In this document: in pieces, positions 37,353-47,051 of the stretch
How positions within the stretch are numbered: position 1 is the first letter of the stretch
Layout of the letters: every line of letters begins with the position of its first letter
Position numbers and translations under genes: made by a program
From: Streptomyces sp. JJ38
Lineage (GTDB): Bacteria; Actinomycetota; Actinomycetes; Streptomycetales; Streptomycetaceae
Direction of reading: 5' to 3'
Assembly: GCF_019303475.1 (NCBI RefSeq)
Contig: NZ_JABLSI010000040.1
Location: forward strand, 1 to 48,019
Length of the DNA: 48,019 nucleotides
The notes under the pieces: generated by a model
Database searches by the model: none
The model's input: the letters and a program-made list of their open reading frames with translations, nothing else
Told to the model about the DNA's origin: nothing

Positions 37353-38083
37353 TGACCACCCAGCAGCTCGAACTGCTTCCCGCCGTCGACGTCCGCGACG
37401 GCCAGGCCGTCCGCCTCGTGCACGGCGAGTCCGGCTCCGAGACCTCCTACGGCGACCCGTTGCAGGCGGCCCTCGCCTGGCAGGCGGCCGGAGCCGAGTG
37501 GCTGCACCTGGTCGACCTGGACGCCGCCTTCGGTACCGGGGACAACCGGGAGCAGATCGCCGAGGTCGTCCGCCGGATGGAGCTCAAGGTCGAGCTGTCC
37601 GGCGGCATCCGCGACGACGCCTCCCTCGCCGCCGCGCTGGCCACCGGCTGCACCCGCGTCAACCTGGGCACGGCCGCGCTGGAGTCGCCCGAGTGGGTGG
37701 CCAAGGCCATCGCCGAGCACGGCGACCGGATCGCCGTCGGCCTCGACGTGCGGGGCACCACGCTGCGCGGACGCGGCTGGACGCGTGACGGCGGCGACCT
37801 GTACGAGACGCTGGAGCGGCTCAACTCCGAGGGCTGCGCCCGCTACGTCGTCACCGACATCAACAAGGACGGCACGCTGCAGGGCCCCAACCTGGAGCTG
37901 CTGGGCAACGTCTGCGCCGCCACCGACCGCCCCGTGGTGGCCTCCGGGGGCGTTTCCTCCCTGGACGACCTGCGGGCCATCGCCTCGCTGGTGCCGCAGG
38001 GCGTGGAGGGCGCCATCGTGGGCAAGGCTCTCTACGCGAAGGCGTTCACCCTGGAAGAGGCTCTGGAGGCGGTGTCGGGATGA
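37352..38083 (+). CDS. priA: Bifunctional phosphoribosyl isomerase A (HisA/TrpF activity)
   Basis: PriA isomerises both ProFAR (histidine pathway) and phosphoribosyl anthranilate (tryptophan pathway) in actinobacteria that lack trpF. The 243-residue TIM barrel shows the catalytic aspartates in LLPAVDVRDGQ and VVTDINKDGTLQGPN, the phosphate-binding ELSGGIRDD and ASGGVSSLDDL loops, and the PriA-type loop RGRGWTRDGGDLYETLERL. This last loop distinguishes it from plain HisA. No trpF occurs in the window, which supports dual function. The start overlaps the hisH stop by one base. Confidence 0.95.
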   Translation: MTTQQLELLPAVDVRDGQAVRLVHGESGSETSYGDPLQAALAWQAAGAEWLHLVDLDAAFGTGDNREQIAEVVRRMELKVELSGGIRDDASLAAALATGCTRVNLGTAALESPEWVAKAIAEHGDRIAVGLDVRGTTLRGRGWTRDGGDLYETLERLNSEGCARYVVTDINKDGTLQGPNLELLGNVCAATDRPVVASGGVSSLDDLRAIASLVPQGVEGAIVGKALYAKAFTLEEALEAVSG

Positions 38084-38474
38084 CCATCGAGCGCGTGCCT
38101 GGCCGCAGTTTCTGGGAGGAGACGATCGGTTCCGCACGCGCGGTCGCCGCGGGTGACCTGGTCGTGGCGGCCACCATGCCGTTCACGGACGGCATGGTGC
38201 TGGCCGAGGGCGATCCGTACGAGCAGGCACGGGCCGCCTTCACCCTCGCGCTGGACGCGCTGGCCGAGTTCGGCACGGGCGTCGGGTCCGTCATCCGCAC
38301 CCGCATGTATCTGGCCCACGCACGTGACGTGGACGAGGTGGGCCGGGCCCACCAGGAGATCTTCGGCGCGGTGCGGCCCGTCGCCACGCTCGTCGTGGTG
38401 TCGGGCTTCGCCGACTCCCGGATCCTGGTGGAGGTCGAAGTGGAAGCACAGCGAGAAGTATCGGGAGAACGTTC

Positions 38475-38478
<4 letters not shown>
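38080..38478 (+). CDS. RidA-family protein
   Basis: This 132-residue member of the Rid/YjgF family deaminates or protects against reactive enamine/imine metabolites. Conserved features include the VIRTRMYLAHARDVDEV segment with the family arginine, and the RPVATLVVVSGFADSRILVEVEVEA C-terminal strand, given here in two parts: RPVATLVVVSG and LVEVEVEA. Four-base overlaps with priA (ATGA) and hisF (GTGA) place it firmly in the histidine operon. The placement suggests removal of a reactive intermediate of this pathway, but the substrate is not known. Confidence 0.88.
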
Positions 38479-39230
<752 letters not shown>

Positions 39231-39239
39231 GCCCGGGGC

Positions 39240-39270
39240 CCGGGCGGCCTGGTGCTCGGTGGCCGCCCGG
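39240..39270. terminator. Hairpin terminator after hisF
   Basis: CCGGGCGGCC (39240-39249) and GGCCGCCCGG (39261-39270) are perfect 10-base arms around an 11-base loop, between the convergent hisF and TIGR03085-like genes. Confidence 0.75.
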
Positions 39271-39300
39271 CCCGGCTCCGGTCCCGTGCGTCCGGGCGGT

Positions 39301-39933
39301 TCAGATGCCGAGGTCGGCGGTGCGGGCCTGCTCCACCGCCGCGTCCTCACCGTCCAGCTCGACCTTCGCGACGCTCTGCCGGCCGTAGGTGAACAGCAAC
39401 AGCTCGCCCGGTTCGCCGGTGACCGTGACGACCGGGGCGCCCTTGCGGGCCACGACGGTCCGGCCGTCGGGGCGGCGCAGGACGAGGCCCACCGGGCACC
39501 TGCGTCCCAGCAGCCGGGCGGCCGTCTCCAGCCGCCGCCACAGCACGTCCGCGAAGACGGGGTCCATGATGCGCGGGCTCCACTCCGGCTGCGCCCGGCG
39601 CACGTCCTCGGTGTGGATGTAGAACTCGACGGTGTTCGCCGCCTCGTCGACCTGCTTGAGGGAGAAGGGCGAGTGCCGGGGCGGGCCGCTGCGCAGCAGC
39701 CGGATCAGCTCCTCGTAGGGCTTCGCCACGTACTCGCCCTGCACCCGTTCCAGCCGGGCGGCGAGCGGCTTGATCAGAACGCCGCCCGCCGCGTCCGGAC
39801 GGTGCTCGCGGACGACGAGGTGGGCGGCGAGGTCGCGGGCCCGCCACGCCCCGCACAGGGTCGGGGCGTCCGGACCCGCGGCCTCCAACAGGTCGGCGAG
39901 GAGCAGACGTTCACGCTTGGCATGAGTCGACAT
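39301..39933 (-). CDS. TIGR03085-like (DinB/maleylpyruvate isomerase-fold) protein
   Basis: The 210-residue protein has an N-terminal four-helix region beginning with a KRERLLLADLLEAAGPDAPT segment and the conserved LCGAWRARDLAAHLVVREHR motif, whose histidines could bind metal. A middle VEFYIHTEDVRRAQPEW motif is also present. This is the actinobacterial TIGR03085 family, related to mycothiol-dependent DinB-like enzymes. The reaction is unknown. The ATG lies six bases after TACGCT on the same strand and has no SD, so it is probably leaderless. Confidence 0.85.
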   Translation of the reverse strand: MSTHAKRERLLLADLLEAAGPDAPTLCGAWRARDLAAHLVVREHRPDAAGGVLIKPLAARLERVQGEYVAKPYEELIRLLRSGPPRHSPFSLKQVDEAANTVEFYIHTEDVRRAQPEWSPRIMDPVFADVLWRRLETAARLLGRRCPVGLVLRRPDGRTVVARKGAPVVTVTGEPGELLLFTYGRQSVAKVELDGEDAAVEQARTADLGI

Positions 39934-39939
39934 GCGCCC

Positions 39940-39945
39940 AGCGTA
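39940..39945 (-). promoter_or_regulatory. -10-like hexamer for a leaderless transcript
   Basis: On the minus strand TACGCT is followed by six bases and then the ATG at 39933. The hexamer is the same as that before lspA. It lies in the 39-base gap after the upstream gene. Confidence 0.45.
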
Positions 39946-39972
39946 GGCTCTGTGGACCTACGGCCGCCGGCG

Positions 39973-40851
39973 TCAGGGCAGGGTGCCCGTGAGCTCCGGG
40001 CCGTCCTGGACGTTGCTCAGGGTGAGCGCGCACGAGACCTGGTCCTCGCCCTGGATCTCGTACGTCGACACCAGCGGGTAGAGGGCGAACGGGTAGTACG
40101 TCTTCCCGTCGGCGGGCATCTTGTTCACCCGGCCCTGGGCGTCGGTCTCGCACAGGGAGATCGACTTGTCCCCGATGGCGCTGTCGTCCGCGAAGTCACC
40201 GGTGAGGGTGATGTTCGTGATGACCTCGGCGTCGTGCGGCCCCGAGCAGGGCTTCTTCTCGATGTCGTCGACATCGCTGCTCAGGGACGGGTGGTCGAAG
40301 CAGGTGCCCGGCTTGAGGATGACGTAGTCCAGGACCTCGGGCTCCGCCGGGTCCGTCGTCGGCGTCTCGAACTCGTGCGGGTCCTCGGACGGCTCCTCGG
40401 AGGGGTCGTCCGAGGAGCCGTCGGGGCCCGGGCTCTCGTCGGCGGTCGGCGTCGCGCTGCTGTTGGCCTGGTTCGGCTCGTCGTCGTCCCCGCCGGAGGT
40501 GGCGATCAGGATGCCGCCCACGGCGAGGGCGGCCACCAGGACGGCGGCGATGACGATCGCGGCGACTTTCGGCCCGTTGCCCCCGCTCGGCGGCGGCGGT
40601 GGCGGATAGCCGCCCGGGCCACCGGGCGGGCCGCCGGGTATGCCCGGGCCGCCGCCGTAGGGCGGCTGGCCGGGCGGGCCACCGGGCGCGCCCGGATAGC
40701 CGTAGCCTCCGGGCTGGCCGGGCTGCTGGGGATAGCCGTAGCCGCCAGCGGGCGGACCGGGCTGTTCTGCGGGACCGAAACCCTGCGGCGGACCGAAGCC
40801 GCCGCCGGCGCCGGACCCGGACTGGTTGTTCGGCGGCGGAGGATAACTCAT
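39973..40851 (-). CDS. Pro/Gly-rich membrane protein with septum-formation-like extracytoplasmic domain
   Basis: The 292-residue protein has a Pro/Gly/Tyr/Gln-rich cytoplasmic N-terminus (1-95, with GYGYPQQPGQP-type repeats) and one membrane helix (about 97-115, AAIVIAAVLVAALAVGGIL). An acidic Asp/Glu/Ser/Pro linker and a C-terminal domain follow. The domain starts LKPGTCFDHPS and contains KKPCSGPHDAEVI. The Cys-x-x-PHDAEV pattern is typical of the actinobacterial septum-formation family (PF13845). ATG 40851 gives the typical MSYPPPP start. An upstream in-frame start would add a non-typical 27 residues. The exact role is unknown. Confidence 0.75.
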   Translation of the reverse strand: MSYPPPPNNQSGSGAGGGFGPPQGFGPAEQPGPPAGGYGYPQQPGQPGGYGYPGAPGGPPGQPPYGGGPGIPGGPPGGPGGYPPPPPPSGGNGPKVAAIVIAAVLVAALAVGGILIATSGGDDDEPNQANSSATPTADESPGPDGSSDDPSEEPSEDPHEFETPTTDPAEPEVLDYVILKPGTCFDHPSLSSDVDDIEKKPCSGPHDAEVITNITLTGDFADDSAIGDKSISLCETDAQGRVNKMPADGKTYYPFALYPLVSTYEIQGEDQVSCALTLSNVQDGPELTGTLP

Positions 40852-40985
40852 GTCCGAAAGCATGCCCCATGGCGCCGACATGGCATGTCCCGGCCCCGTC
40901 ACAGCTCTGGAACAGGGGACGTTGTCGAACACCCCATCCGGATAAGCGTGTTATGTCGGCTTTCTCGTTTCGGCCGTGACGACGG

Positions 40986-40991
40986 CAGAAT
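40986..40991 (+). promoter_or_regulatory. -10-like hexamer for a leaderless hisI-trpE transcript
   Basis: CAGAAT lies exactly six bases before the hisI ATG, with no SD. The same hexamer and spacing recur at 43693-43698. Confidence 0.45.
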
Positions 40992-40997
40992 GGCCCC

Positions 40998-41405
40998 ATG
41001 CCCGCATCAGCGCTCGATCCCGCCATCGCCGCCCGCCTCAAGCGGAACGCCGACGGCCTGCTGCCCGCCATCGCCCAGCAGTACGACACCGGTGAAGTCC
41101 TCATGCTCGGCTGGATGGACGACGAGGCCCTGCGCCGCACGCTCACGACCGGCCGGTGCACCTACTGGAGCCGCAGTCGCCGCGAGTACTGGGTGAAGGG
41201 CGACACCTCGGGGCACGTCCAGCACGTCAGGTCCGTCGCGCTCGACTGCGACGGCGACACCGTGCTCGTCCAGGTCGACCAGGTGGGCGCCGCCTGCCAC
41301 ACCGGCGACCGGACCTGCTTCGACGCCGGCCGGCTGCCGCTCGCCGGCGCCGGGATCGACGCCGCGGCCGACCAGCGGGCCGGAACGCCGGAACAGGAGC
41401 GCTGA
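40998..41405 (+). CDS. hisI: Phosphoribosyl-AMP cyclohydrolase
   Basis: HisI opens the purine ring of phosphoribosyl-AMP, the third step of histidine synthesis. The 135-residue monofunctional enzyme has the zinc and magnesium ligands in DCDGDTVLVQVDQVG and ACHTGDRTCF, plus the conserved MLGWMDDEAL and YWSRSRREYWVKGDTSGH segments. HisE is not fused and is not in the window. The gene is separated from the main his operon but is placed eight bases before trpE, linking the two pathways transcriptionally. Confidence 0.96.
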   Translation: MPASALDPAIAARLKRNADGLLPAIAQQYDTGEVLMLGWMDDEALRRTLTTGRCTYWSRSRREYWVKGDTSGHVQHVRSVALDCDGDTVLVQVDQVGAACHTGDRTCFDAGRLPLAGAGIDAAADQRAGTPEQER

Positions 41406-41413
41406 GCCACCCC

Positions 41414-42958
41414 ATGACCGCAGCCCCCGACCTCGAGACCTTCCGCACCCTGGCCAAGGACCGCCGGGTCATCCCGGTGACCCGCCGCCTCCTGGCCGAC
41501 GCCGACACCCCGATCGCCCTGTACCGCAAGCTCGCCGCCGAACGCCCCGGCACCTTCCTGTTGGAGTCCGCGGAGAACGGCCACACCTGGTCGCGCTACT
41601 CGTTCGTCGGGGTCCGCAGTGCCGCGGCCCTCACCGTGCGCGACGGCGAGGCGCACTGGATCGGCACCCCGCCCGTCGGCGTCCCCACCGGAGGCGATCC
41701 GCTCGCCGCGCTGCGCGCCACGGTGGAGACGCTGCACACCCCGCGCGACCCCGAGCTGCCGCCGTTCACCGGCGGCATGGTCGGCTACCTCGGCTACGAC
41801 GTCGTCCGCCGCCTGGAGCGTATCGGCGACAGCGCCGAGGACGACATGGGGCTGCCGGAACTGACCATGCTGCTCGCCTCCGACCTCGCGGTCCTCGACC
41901 ACCGCGACGGCACCGTGCTCCTCATCGCCAACGCCATCAACCACAACGACCTGGACACCGGCGTCGACGAGGCGTACGCCGACGCCGTCGCCCGGCTGGA
42001 CGCCATGTCGGCCGACCTCGACCGCCCGGCCCCGGGCTCCGGGGCGGCCGTCCTCCCCGAGCCAGCCGTGCCCGGGTACGCCGGGCTGTGGGGCGGGGAG
42101 AACTATCAGGCGGCCGTGGTGGACATCAAGGAGCGCATCCGCGCCGGGGAGGCCTTCCAGGTGGTGCCCTCCCAGCGCTTCGAGACGCCGTCCGACGCCA
42201 GCGCGCTGGACGTCTACCGGGTACTGCGCGCGACCAACCCCAGCCCGTACATGTACCTGTTCCGCTTCGGCGACCCCTCGGGCGGGGGCGGCGCCTCCGA
42301 CGGCGAGGCGGCGTTCGACGTCGTCGGCTCCAGCCCCGAGGCCCTGGTCAAGGTGGAGGACGGGCGGGCGATGGTGCACCCCATCGCCGGCACCCGGCCG
42401 CGGGGCGAGACGCCGCAGCGCGACAACGCCCTCGCCGAGGAACTCCTCGCCGACCCCAAGGAGCGGGCCGAGCACCTCATGCTCGTCGACCTGGGCCGCA
42501 ACGACCTCGGCCGCGTGTGCGCGCCGGGCAGCGTCGAGGTCGTCGAGTTCATGACGATCGAGCGCTACAGCCACGTCATGCACATCGTCTCGACCGTAAC
42601 CGGCCGGATCGCCGAGGACCGGACGGCCTTCGACGCGCTGCTGGCCTGCTTCCCCGCCGGGACGCTCTCCGGCGCCCCCAAACCGCGGGCCCTGCAGATC
42701 ATCGAGGAGCTGGAGCCCGTCCGGCGCGGCCTGTACGGCGGCTGTGTGGGCTATCTGGACTTCGCCGGGGACGCCGACACGGCCATCGCCATCCGCACGG
42801 CCCTCCTGAGGGACGGCACCGCCTACGTCCAGGCGGGCGCGGGGGTCGTGGCCGACTCCGACCCCGTCGCGGAGGACACGGAGTGCCGGAACAAGGCCTC
42901 GGCAGTGCTCCGGGCGGTCCACGCGGCCGGACGGCTCGGGGGTAGCGTGGCGGGGTGA
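41414..42958 (+). CDS. trpE: Anthranilate synthase component I
   Basis: TrpE makes anthranilate from chorismate with ammonia from TrpG. The 514-residue protein shows the N-terminal tryptophan-binding region (LLESAENGHTWSRYSFVGV, with the Leu-Leu-Glu-Ser feedback motif). The chorismate-binding core carries IAGTRPRGETPQRD, LVDLGRNDLGRVCAPGSV and FPAGTLSGAPKPRA. Feedback inhibition by tryptophan is therefore expected. The ATG at 41414 lies just after hisI, whose end supplies AGGAG. The glutaminase partner is not encoded here. Confidence 0.97.
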   Translation: MTAAPDLETFRTLAKDRRVIPVTRRLLADADTPIALYRKLAAERPGTFLLESAENGHTWSRYSFVGVRSAAALTVRDGEAHWIGTPPVGVPTGGDPLAALRATVETLHTPRDPELPPFTGGMVGYLGYDVVRRLERIGDSAEDDMGLPELTMLLASDLAVLDHRDGTVLLIANAINHNDLDTGVDEAYADAVARLDAMSADLDRPAPGSGAAVLPEPAVPGYAGLWGGENYQAAVVDIKERIRAGEAFQVVPSQRFETPSDASALDVYRVLRATNPSPYMYLFRFGDPSGGGGASDGEAAFDVVGSSPEALVKVEDGRAMVHPIAGTRPRGETPQRDNALAEELLADPKERAEHLMLVDLGRNDLGRVCAPGSVEVVEFMTIERYSHVMHIVSTVTGRIAEDRTAFDALLACFPAGTLSGAPKPRALQIIEELEPVRRGLYGGCVGYLDFAGDADTAIAIRTALLRDGTAYVQAGAGVVADSDPVAEDTECRNKASAVLRAVHAAGRLGGSVAG

Positions 42959-43692
42959 CCAGTTCCCGCTCAGACTCCTCCTCGCCCGACGCCGCGCCCA
43001 AGCCGGTGGCCGAGCCCGACCCGGAGCCGGTCGGGCCGGCCGCGCACGCGCGCCGCGCCCTCGGCGCCGCCCTCTTCCTCGGCGCGCTGGGCGCCGCGCT
43101 CGCCCTGGTGTCGGCCGGGCAGACCTGGGCGCGCGCGTTCGCGACGGGCGGCCTGACGCGGATGCCGGTGGAGGCGAGCGGCAGCGATGTCACCGGGCTG
43201 CCCAGCGCCCTGGCGTTGGTCGGGCTGGCCGGGCTCGTCGCGGTTTTCGCCGTCCGGGGCAGGCCCCGGACGCTGGTGGCCGCGGTGCTCGCCCTGTGCG
43301 GTGCGGGCGCCGCCACCGCGGCCCTCGCGGCCTCCGCCGGCGACGACGCCCTGCGCGAGACGGCCGTCTCCGCGGCCGGGGTCACGAGCGTCTCGCTCGA
43401 GCAGGTGAGCCGCACCGGGTGGCCGTACGGCGCGGCGGCCGGGGGCGTGCTGCTGCTCCTGGCCGGTCTGCTGGCACTGCGGTACGGACGCCACTGGCCG
43501 GCGATGGGGAGCCGGTACGAGCGCGGTGCGGCCCCGCGGCGCGCCCGTCGCGCGTCGGCCGATGCCGTGGAGCGGCCCGAGGACCTGTGGCAGGCCCTCG
43601 ACCGGGGCGAGGATCCGACCGGTTCCTCCGAGCCGCGGGAGGCCCCGCCCGCCGGTGGGGCAGCCGGGGGCGAGCGCCCGCAGGCGTCCTGA
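42955..43692 (+). CDS. Trp-operon-associated membrane protein (TIGR02234-like)
   Basis: The 245-residue protein has four membrane helices (about 34-55, 78-95, 103-122, 158-176) and a charged C-terminal tail. The pattern of an extracytoplasmic loop after helix 1 (GQTWARAFATGG) and the trpE-adjacent position match the actinobacterial trp-region conserved hypothetical membrane protein family. The start overlaps trpE (GTGA). TAGCGT six bases before the GTG could also give a leaderless transcript from inside trpE. No function is established. Confidence 0.85.
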   Translation: MTSSRSDSSSPDAAPKPVAEPDPEPVGPAAHARRALGAALFLGALGAALALVSAGQTWARAFATGGLTRMPVEASGSDVTGLPSALALVGLAGLVAVFAVRGRPRTLVAAVLALCGAGAATAALAASAGDDALRETAVSAAGVTSVSLEQVSRTGWPYGAAAGGVLLLLAGLLALRYGRHWPAMGSRYERGAAPRRARRASADAVERPEDLWQALDRGEDPTGSSEPREAPPAGGAAGGERPQAS

Positions 43693-43698
43693 CAGAAT
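43693..43698 (+). promoter_or_regulatory. -10-like hexamer upstream of the HGxxPAAW gene
   Basis: CAGAAT lies six bases before an in-frame GTG at 43705 and 69 bases before the SD-preceded ATG at 43768. It could drive a leaderless longer form or a leadered form of the same gene. Confidence 0.35.
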
Positions 43699-43767
43699 GA
43701 TCCGGTGAGCCCCGGCGCCCCCGCGGCGGTCGGCTCGCCCGATTCGCAGATCGACGAGGAGCACATC

Positions 43768-44013
43768 ATGGCGGACAGCAGCCACGGACACACCCCCGCA
43801 GCCTGGACCGGCGTCAGCATCGCCTTCATCGGCTTCTGCATCGCCGGTGTGTTCATGGTCATGGCCGAGCCGGTGGGTTTCTGGGCCGGGCTGGTCGTGG
43901 TCGCGCTGGGCGGCGTCGTGGGCGGCGTGATGAGCTCGATGGGAATGGGCATGCCCAAGGAGGACCCGGAGCTCGTCGCGCGCCGCGAGAAGGCCGCCAG
44001 CCTCCAGAGCTGA
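43768..44013 (+). CDS. HGxxPAAW family small membrane protein
   Basis: The 81-residue protein starts MADSSHGHTPAAWTGV, which carries the HGxxPAAW signature. Two membrane helices (about 13-34 and 37-58) and a charged tail follow. The family is restricted to actinobacteria and its function is unknown. GAGGAG six bases before the ATG supports this start. A GTG at 43705 would add 21 residues without an SD but with a well-placed hexamer. Confidence 0.82.
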   Translation: MADSSHGHTPAAWTGVSIAFIGFCIAGVFMVMAEPVGFWAGLVVVALGGVVGGVMSSMGMGMPKEDPELVARREKAASLQS

Positions 44014-44032
44014 GCCCCGGTCGGCCGTCGAA

Positions 44033-44077
44033 GACCCCCGCTCGGGGGTCTCCCGGCTGCGGCGCGGCGGCCGGGAG
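44033..44077. terminator. Double hairpin between the HGxxPAAW and DUF2752 genes
   Basis: GACCCCC/GGGGGTC (44033-44039 with 44044-44050, loop of four) is followed at once by CTCCCGGC/GCCGGGAG (44050-44057 with 44070-44077). The first looks like a terminator. The second ends shortly before the next GTG and could instead affect its translation. Confidence 0.6.
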
Positions 44078-44091
44078 AGGAAGCTGGAGCG

Positions 44092-44499
44092 GTGGCACGC
44101 ACCGTTCCGCCGCGCCCGGCCCCGGCAGGCCGCCCGGCGCCGCTCGCCGCTCTCGCCGTCACCGTGGCCGGTACGGCCTGGCTCGGCGTCGTCGACCCGG
44201 CCGAGTCCGGTCTCTTCCCGCCCTGCCCGGTGCCGCGCCTGACGGGGCTGCTCTGTCCCGGCTGCGGCGGGCTCCGTGCCGTCCACGGCCTGGCGGGTGG
44301 CGAGTTCGGCGTGGCGCTCGGCGCGAACGCGCTCGTCGTCCTGGGGGCGGCCGCGCTGGCCGTGCTGTGGCTGGCGTGGTGGCTGCGGCCGGAGCGTCCG
44401 CCGCGGGTGCGGGCCTGGCACGCCGGTGTGGTTCTCGCCGTGGCCTGCGGCTTCACCGTGGTCCGCAACCTCCCCTTCGGGGCCGCTCTCGCGCCGTAG
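44092..44499 (+). CDS. DUF2752 family membrane protein
   Basis: The 135-residue protein has three hydrophobic segments and the family signature CPGCGGLRAVHGLAGGEFGVAL, given here as CPGCGGLRAVHGLAGG, preceded by FPPCPVPRLTGLLCPG. The cysteines suggest metal or redox involvement, but the function is unknown. A GGAG element precedes the GTG. It often accompanies the HGxxPAAW gene near trp genes in actinobacteria. Confidence 0.85.
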   Translation: MARTVPPRPAPAGRPAPLAALAVTVAGTAWLGVVDPAESGLFPPCPVPRLTGLLCPGCGGLRAVHGLAGGEFGVALGANALVVLGAAALAVLWLAWWLRPERPPRVRAWHAGVVLAVACGFTVVRNLPFGAALAP

Positions 44500-44599
44500 C
44501 GCCTGTCGGCAGGCCCGCCCGAACGCGGCGCGACTGGGTGATTTGTCCGGAATATGAGATCACGGTCAACCGGATGCGAGTCCTCCGTGGCTGGCCGGA

Positions 44600-44605
44600 T
44601 ACCAT
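44600..44605 (+). promoter_or_regulatory. Candidate -10 box for the trpC-trpA operon
   Basis: The 157-base gap before trpC is AT-richer than its flanks and contains TACCAT about 50 bases before the trpC GTG. No good -35 was found. The gap also holds a 19-codon ORF with a single Trp codon (44574-44633), which is not enough to call an attenuator. GAAAGGGG before the GTG is the trpC SD. Confidence 0.3.
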
Positions 44606-44656
44606 CACAGGGATTGACCGCGACGTTCCGTAACTCAGCAGAAAGGGGCCGCTCGC

Positions 44657-45463
44657 GTGAGTGTGCTCGCCGAGATCATCGACGGAGTCCGCGCGGACCT
44701 CGCCGAGCGCCAGCAGCGCGTCAGCCTCGACGACCTCAAGGAGCGCGTCGCGAAGGCGCCGCCGGCCCAGGACGGCGTGGCCGCCCTGAAGGGCGAGGAC
44801 ATCAAGGTCATCTGCGAGGTCAAACGCTCCAGCCCCTCCAAGGGTGCGCTCGCGGCCATCGCCGACCCGGCCGGGCTTGCGGCCGACTACGAGACGGGCG
44901 GCGCCGCGGTCATCTCCGTGCTCACCGAGCAGCGCCGCTTCGGCGGTTCACTCGCCGACCTGGAGGCCGTGCGGGGGCGCGTCGGCATCCCCGTCCTGCG
45001 CAAGGACTTCATCGTCACCGCGTACCAGCTGTGGGAGGCCCGCGCCTACGGCGCCGACCTCGCACTGCTCATCGTCGCGGCCCTCGAACAGGACGCCCTG
45101 GTCTCGCTGATCGAGCGGGCCGAGTCCATCGGCCTCACCCCGCTCGTCGAGGTGCACGACGAGGAGGAGGTCGCCCGGGCCCTCGACGCGGGCGCCCGGA
45201 TCATCGGCGTCAACGCGCGCAACCTGAAGACCCTGGAGGTCGACCGCGGCAACTTCGCCCGCGTCGCCCCCGAGATCCCGGACACCGTCGTCAAGATCGC
45301 CGAGTCCGGCGTCCGCGGCCCGCACGATCTCATCGCCTACGCCAACGACGGCGCGGACGCCGTGCTCGTCGGCGAGTCGCTGGTCACCGGCAAGGACCCG
45401 AAGGCCGCGGTGGCCGACCTCGTCGCCGCCGGGGCCCACCCCGCCCTGCGCCACGGACGCTGA
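44657..45463 (+). CDS. trpC: Indole-3-glycerol-phosphate synthase
   Basis: TrpC closes the indole ring from CdRP. The 268-residue TIM barrel shows the catalytic lysines and glutamates in ICEVKRSSPSKG, VLTEQRRFGGS, VLRKDFIVTAYQLWEARA, GVNARNLKTLEVD and VKIAESGVRGP. It is monofunctional; TrpF activity is expected from PriA. The SD GAAAGGGG lies eight bases upstream of the GTG. Twenty-six bases separate it from the small gene that follows. Confidence 0.97.
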   Translation: MSVLAEIIDGVRADLAERQQRVSLDDLKERVAKAPPAQDGVAALKGEDIKVICEVKRSSPSKGALAAIADPAGLAADYETGGAAVISVLTEQRRFGGSLADLEAVRGRVGIPVLRKDFIVTAYQLWEARAYGADLALLIVAALEQDALVSLIERAESIGLTPLVEVHDEEEVARALDAGARIIGVNARNLKTLEVDRGNFARVAPEIPDTVVKIAESGVRGPHDLIAYANDGADAVLVGESLVTGKDPKAAVADLVAAGAHPALRHGR

Positions 45464-45489
45464 ACAGGGAAGCCGAGCACGAGCCCGCC

Positions 45490-45654
45490 ATGAACGCCAC
45501 CCACGCCCGACTCGCCCGCGGCTGCCGGCCGCGCGGCTGCCGCGCCCCGGCGCGGCGCGTGCACGGGCGGCGGGTGCGGTACCACATCGGAGCCGAGCCG
45601 GGGCAGATCAACGGGCGGCGATGGCGCCCGGGCAGGCCGCGGCCCCGTCGCTGA
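45490..45654 (+). CDS. trpM: TrpM/TrpX-like small basic protein
   Basis: This 54-residue Arg-rich protein (MNATHARLARGCRPRGCRAP onward, then RRVRYHIGAEPGQINGRRW) lies between trpC and trpB. S. coelicolor has a small gene at the same place, first called trpX and later trpM (SCO2038), reported to modulate tryptophan levels and differentiation, and the position and composition agree. Two cysteines lie in a GCRPRGCR repeat. Only a weak purine-rich sequence (GGGAAG) precedes the ATG. About 98 bases follow before trpB. The symbol rests on position and remembered similarity. Confidence 0.75.
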   Translation: MNATHARLARGCRPRGCRAPARRVHGRRVRYHIGAEPGQINGRRWRPGRPRPRR

Positions 45655-45752
45655 CGCCGGGGGGCGGCCACACCGCGCCTTCCCGGGCGACGCGGCGCCG
45701 CCGCCCGCCCCGTTCTTCGTGTCTCTTCGTGTCACCTTCGTGGAGTGCCCCG

Positions 45753-47050
<1,298 letters not shown>

Positions 47051-47051
<1 letters not shown>

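Noticed and set aside
44574..44633. Trp leader-peptide attenuator upstream of trpC
   Set aside because: The short frame contains only one Trp codon and I found no terminator/antiterminator pair, so the evidence is too thin.
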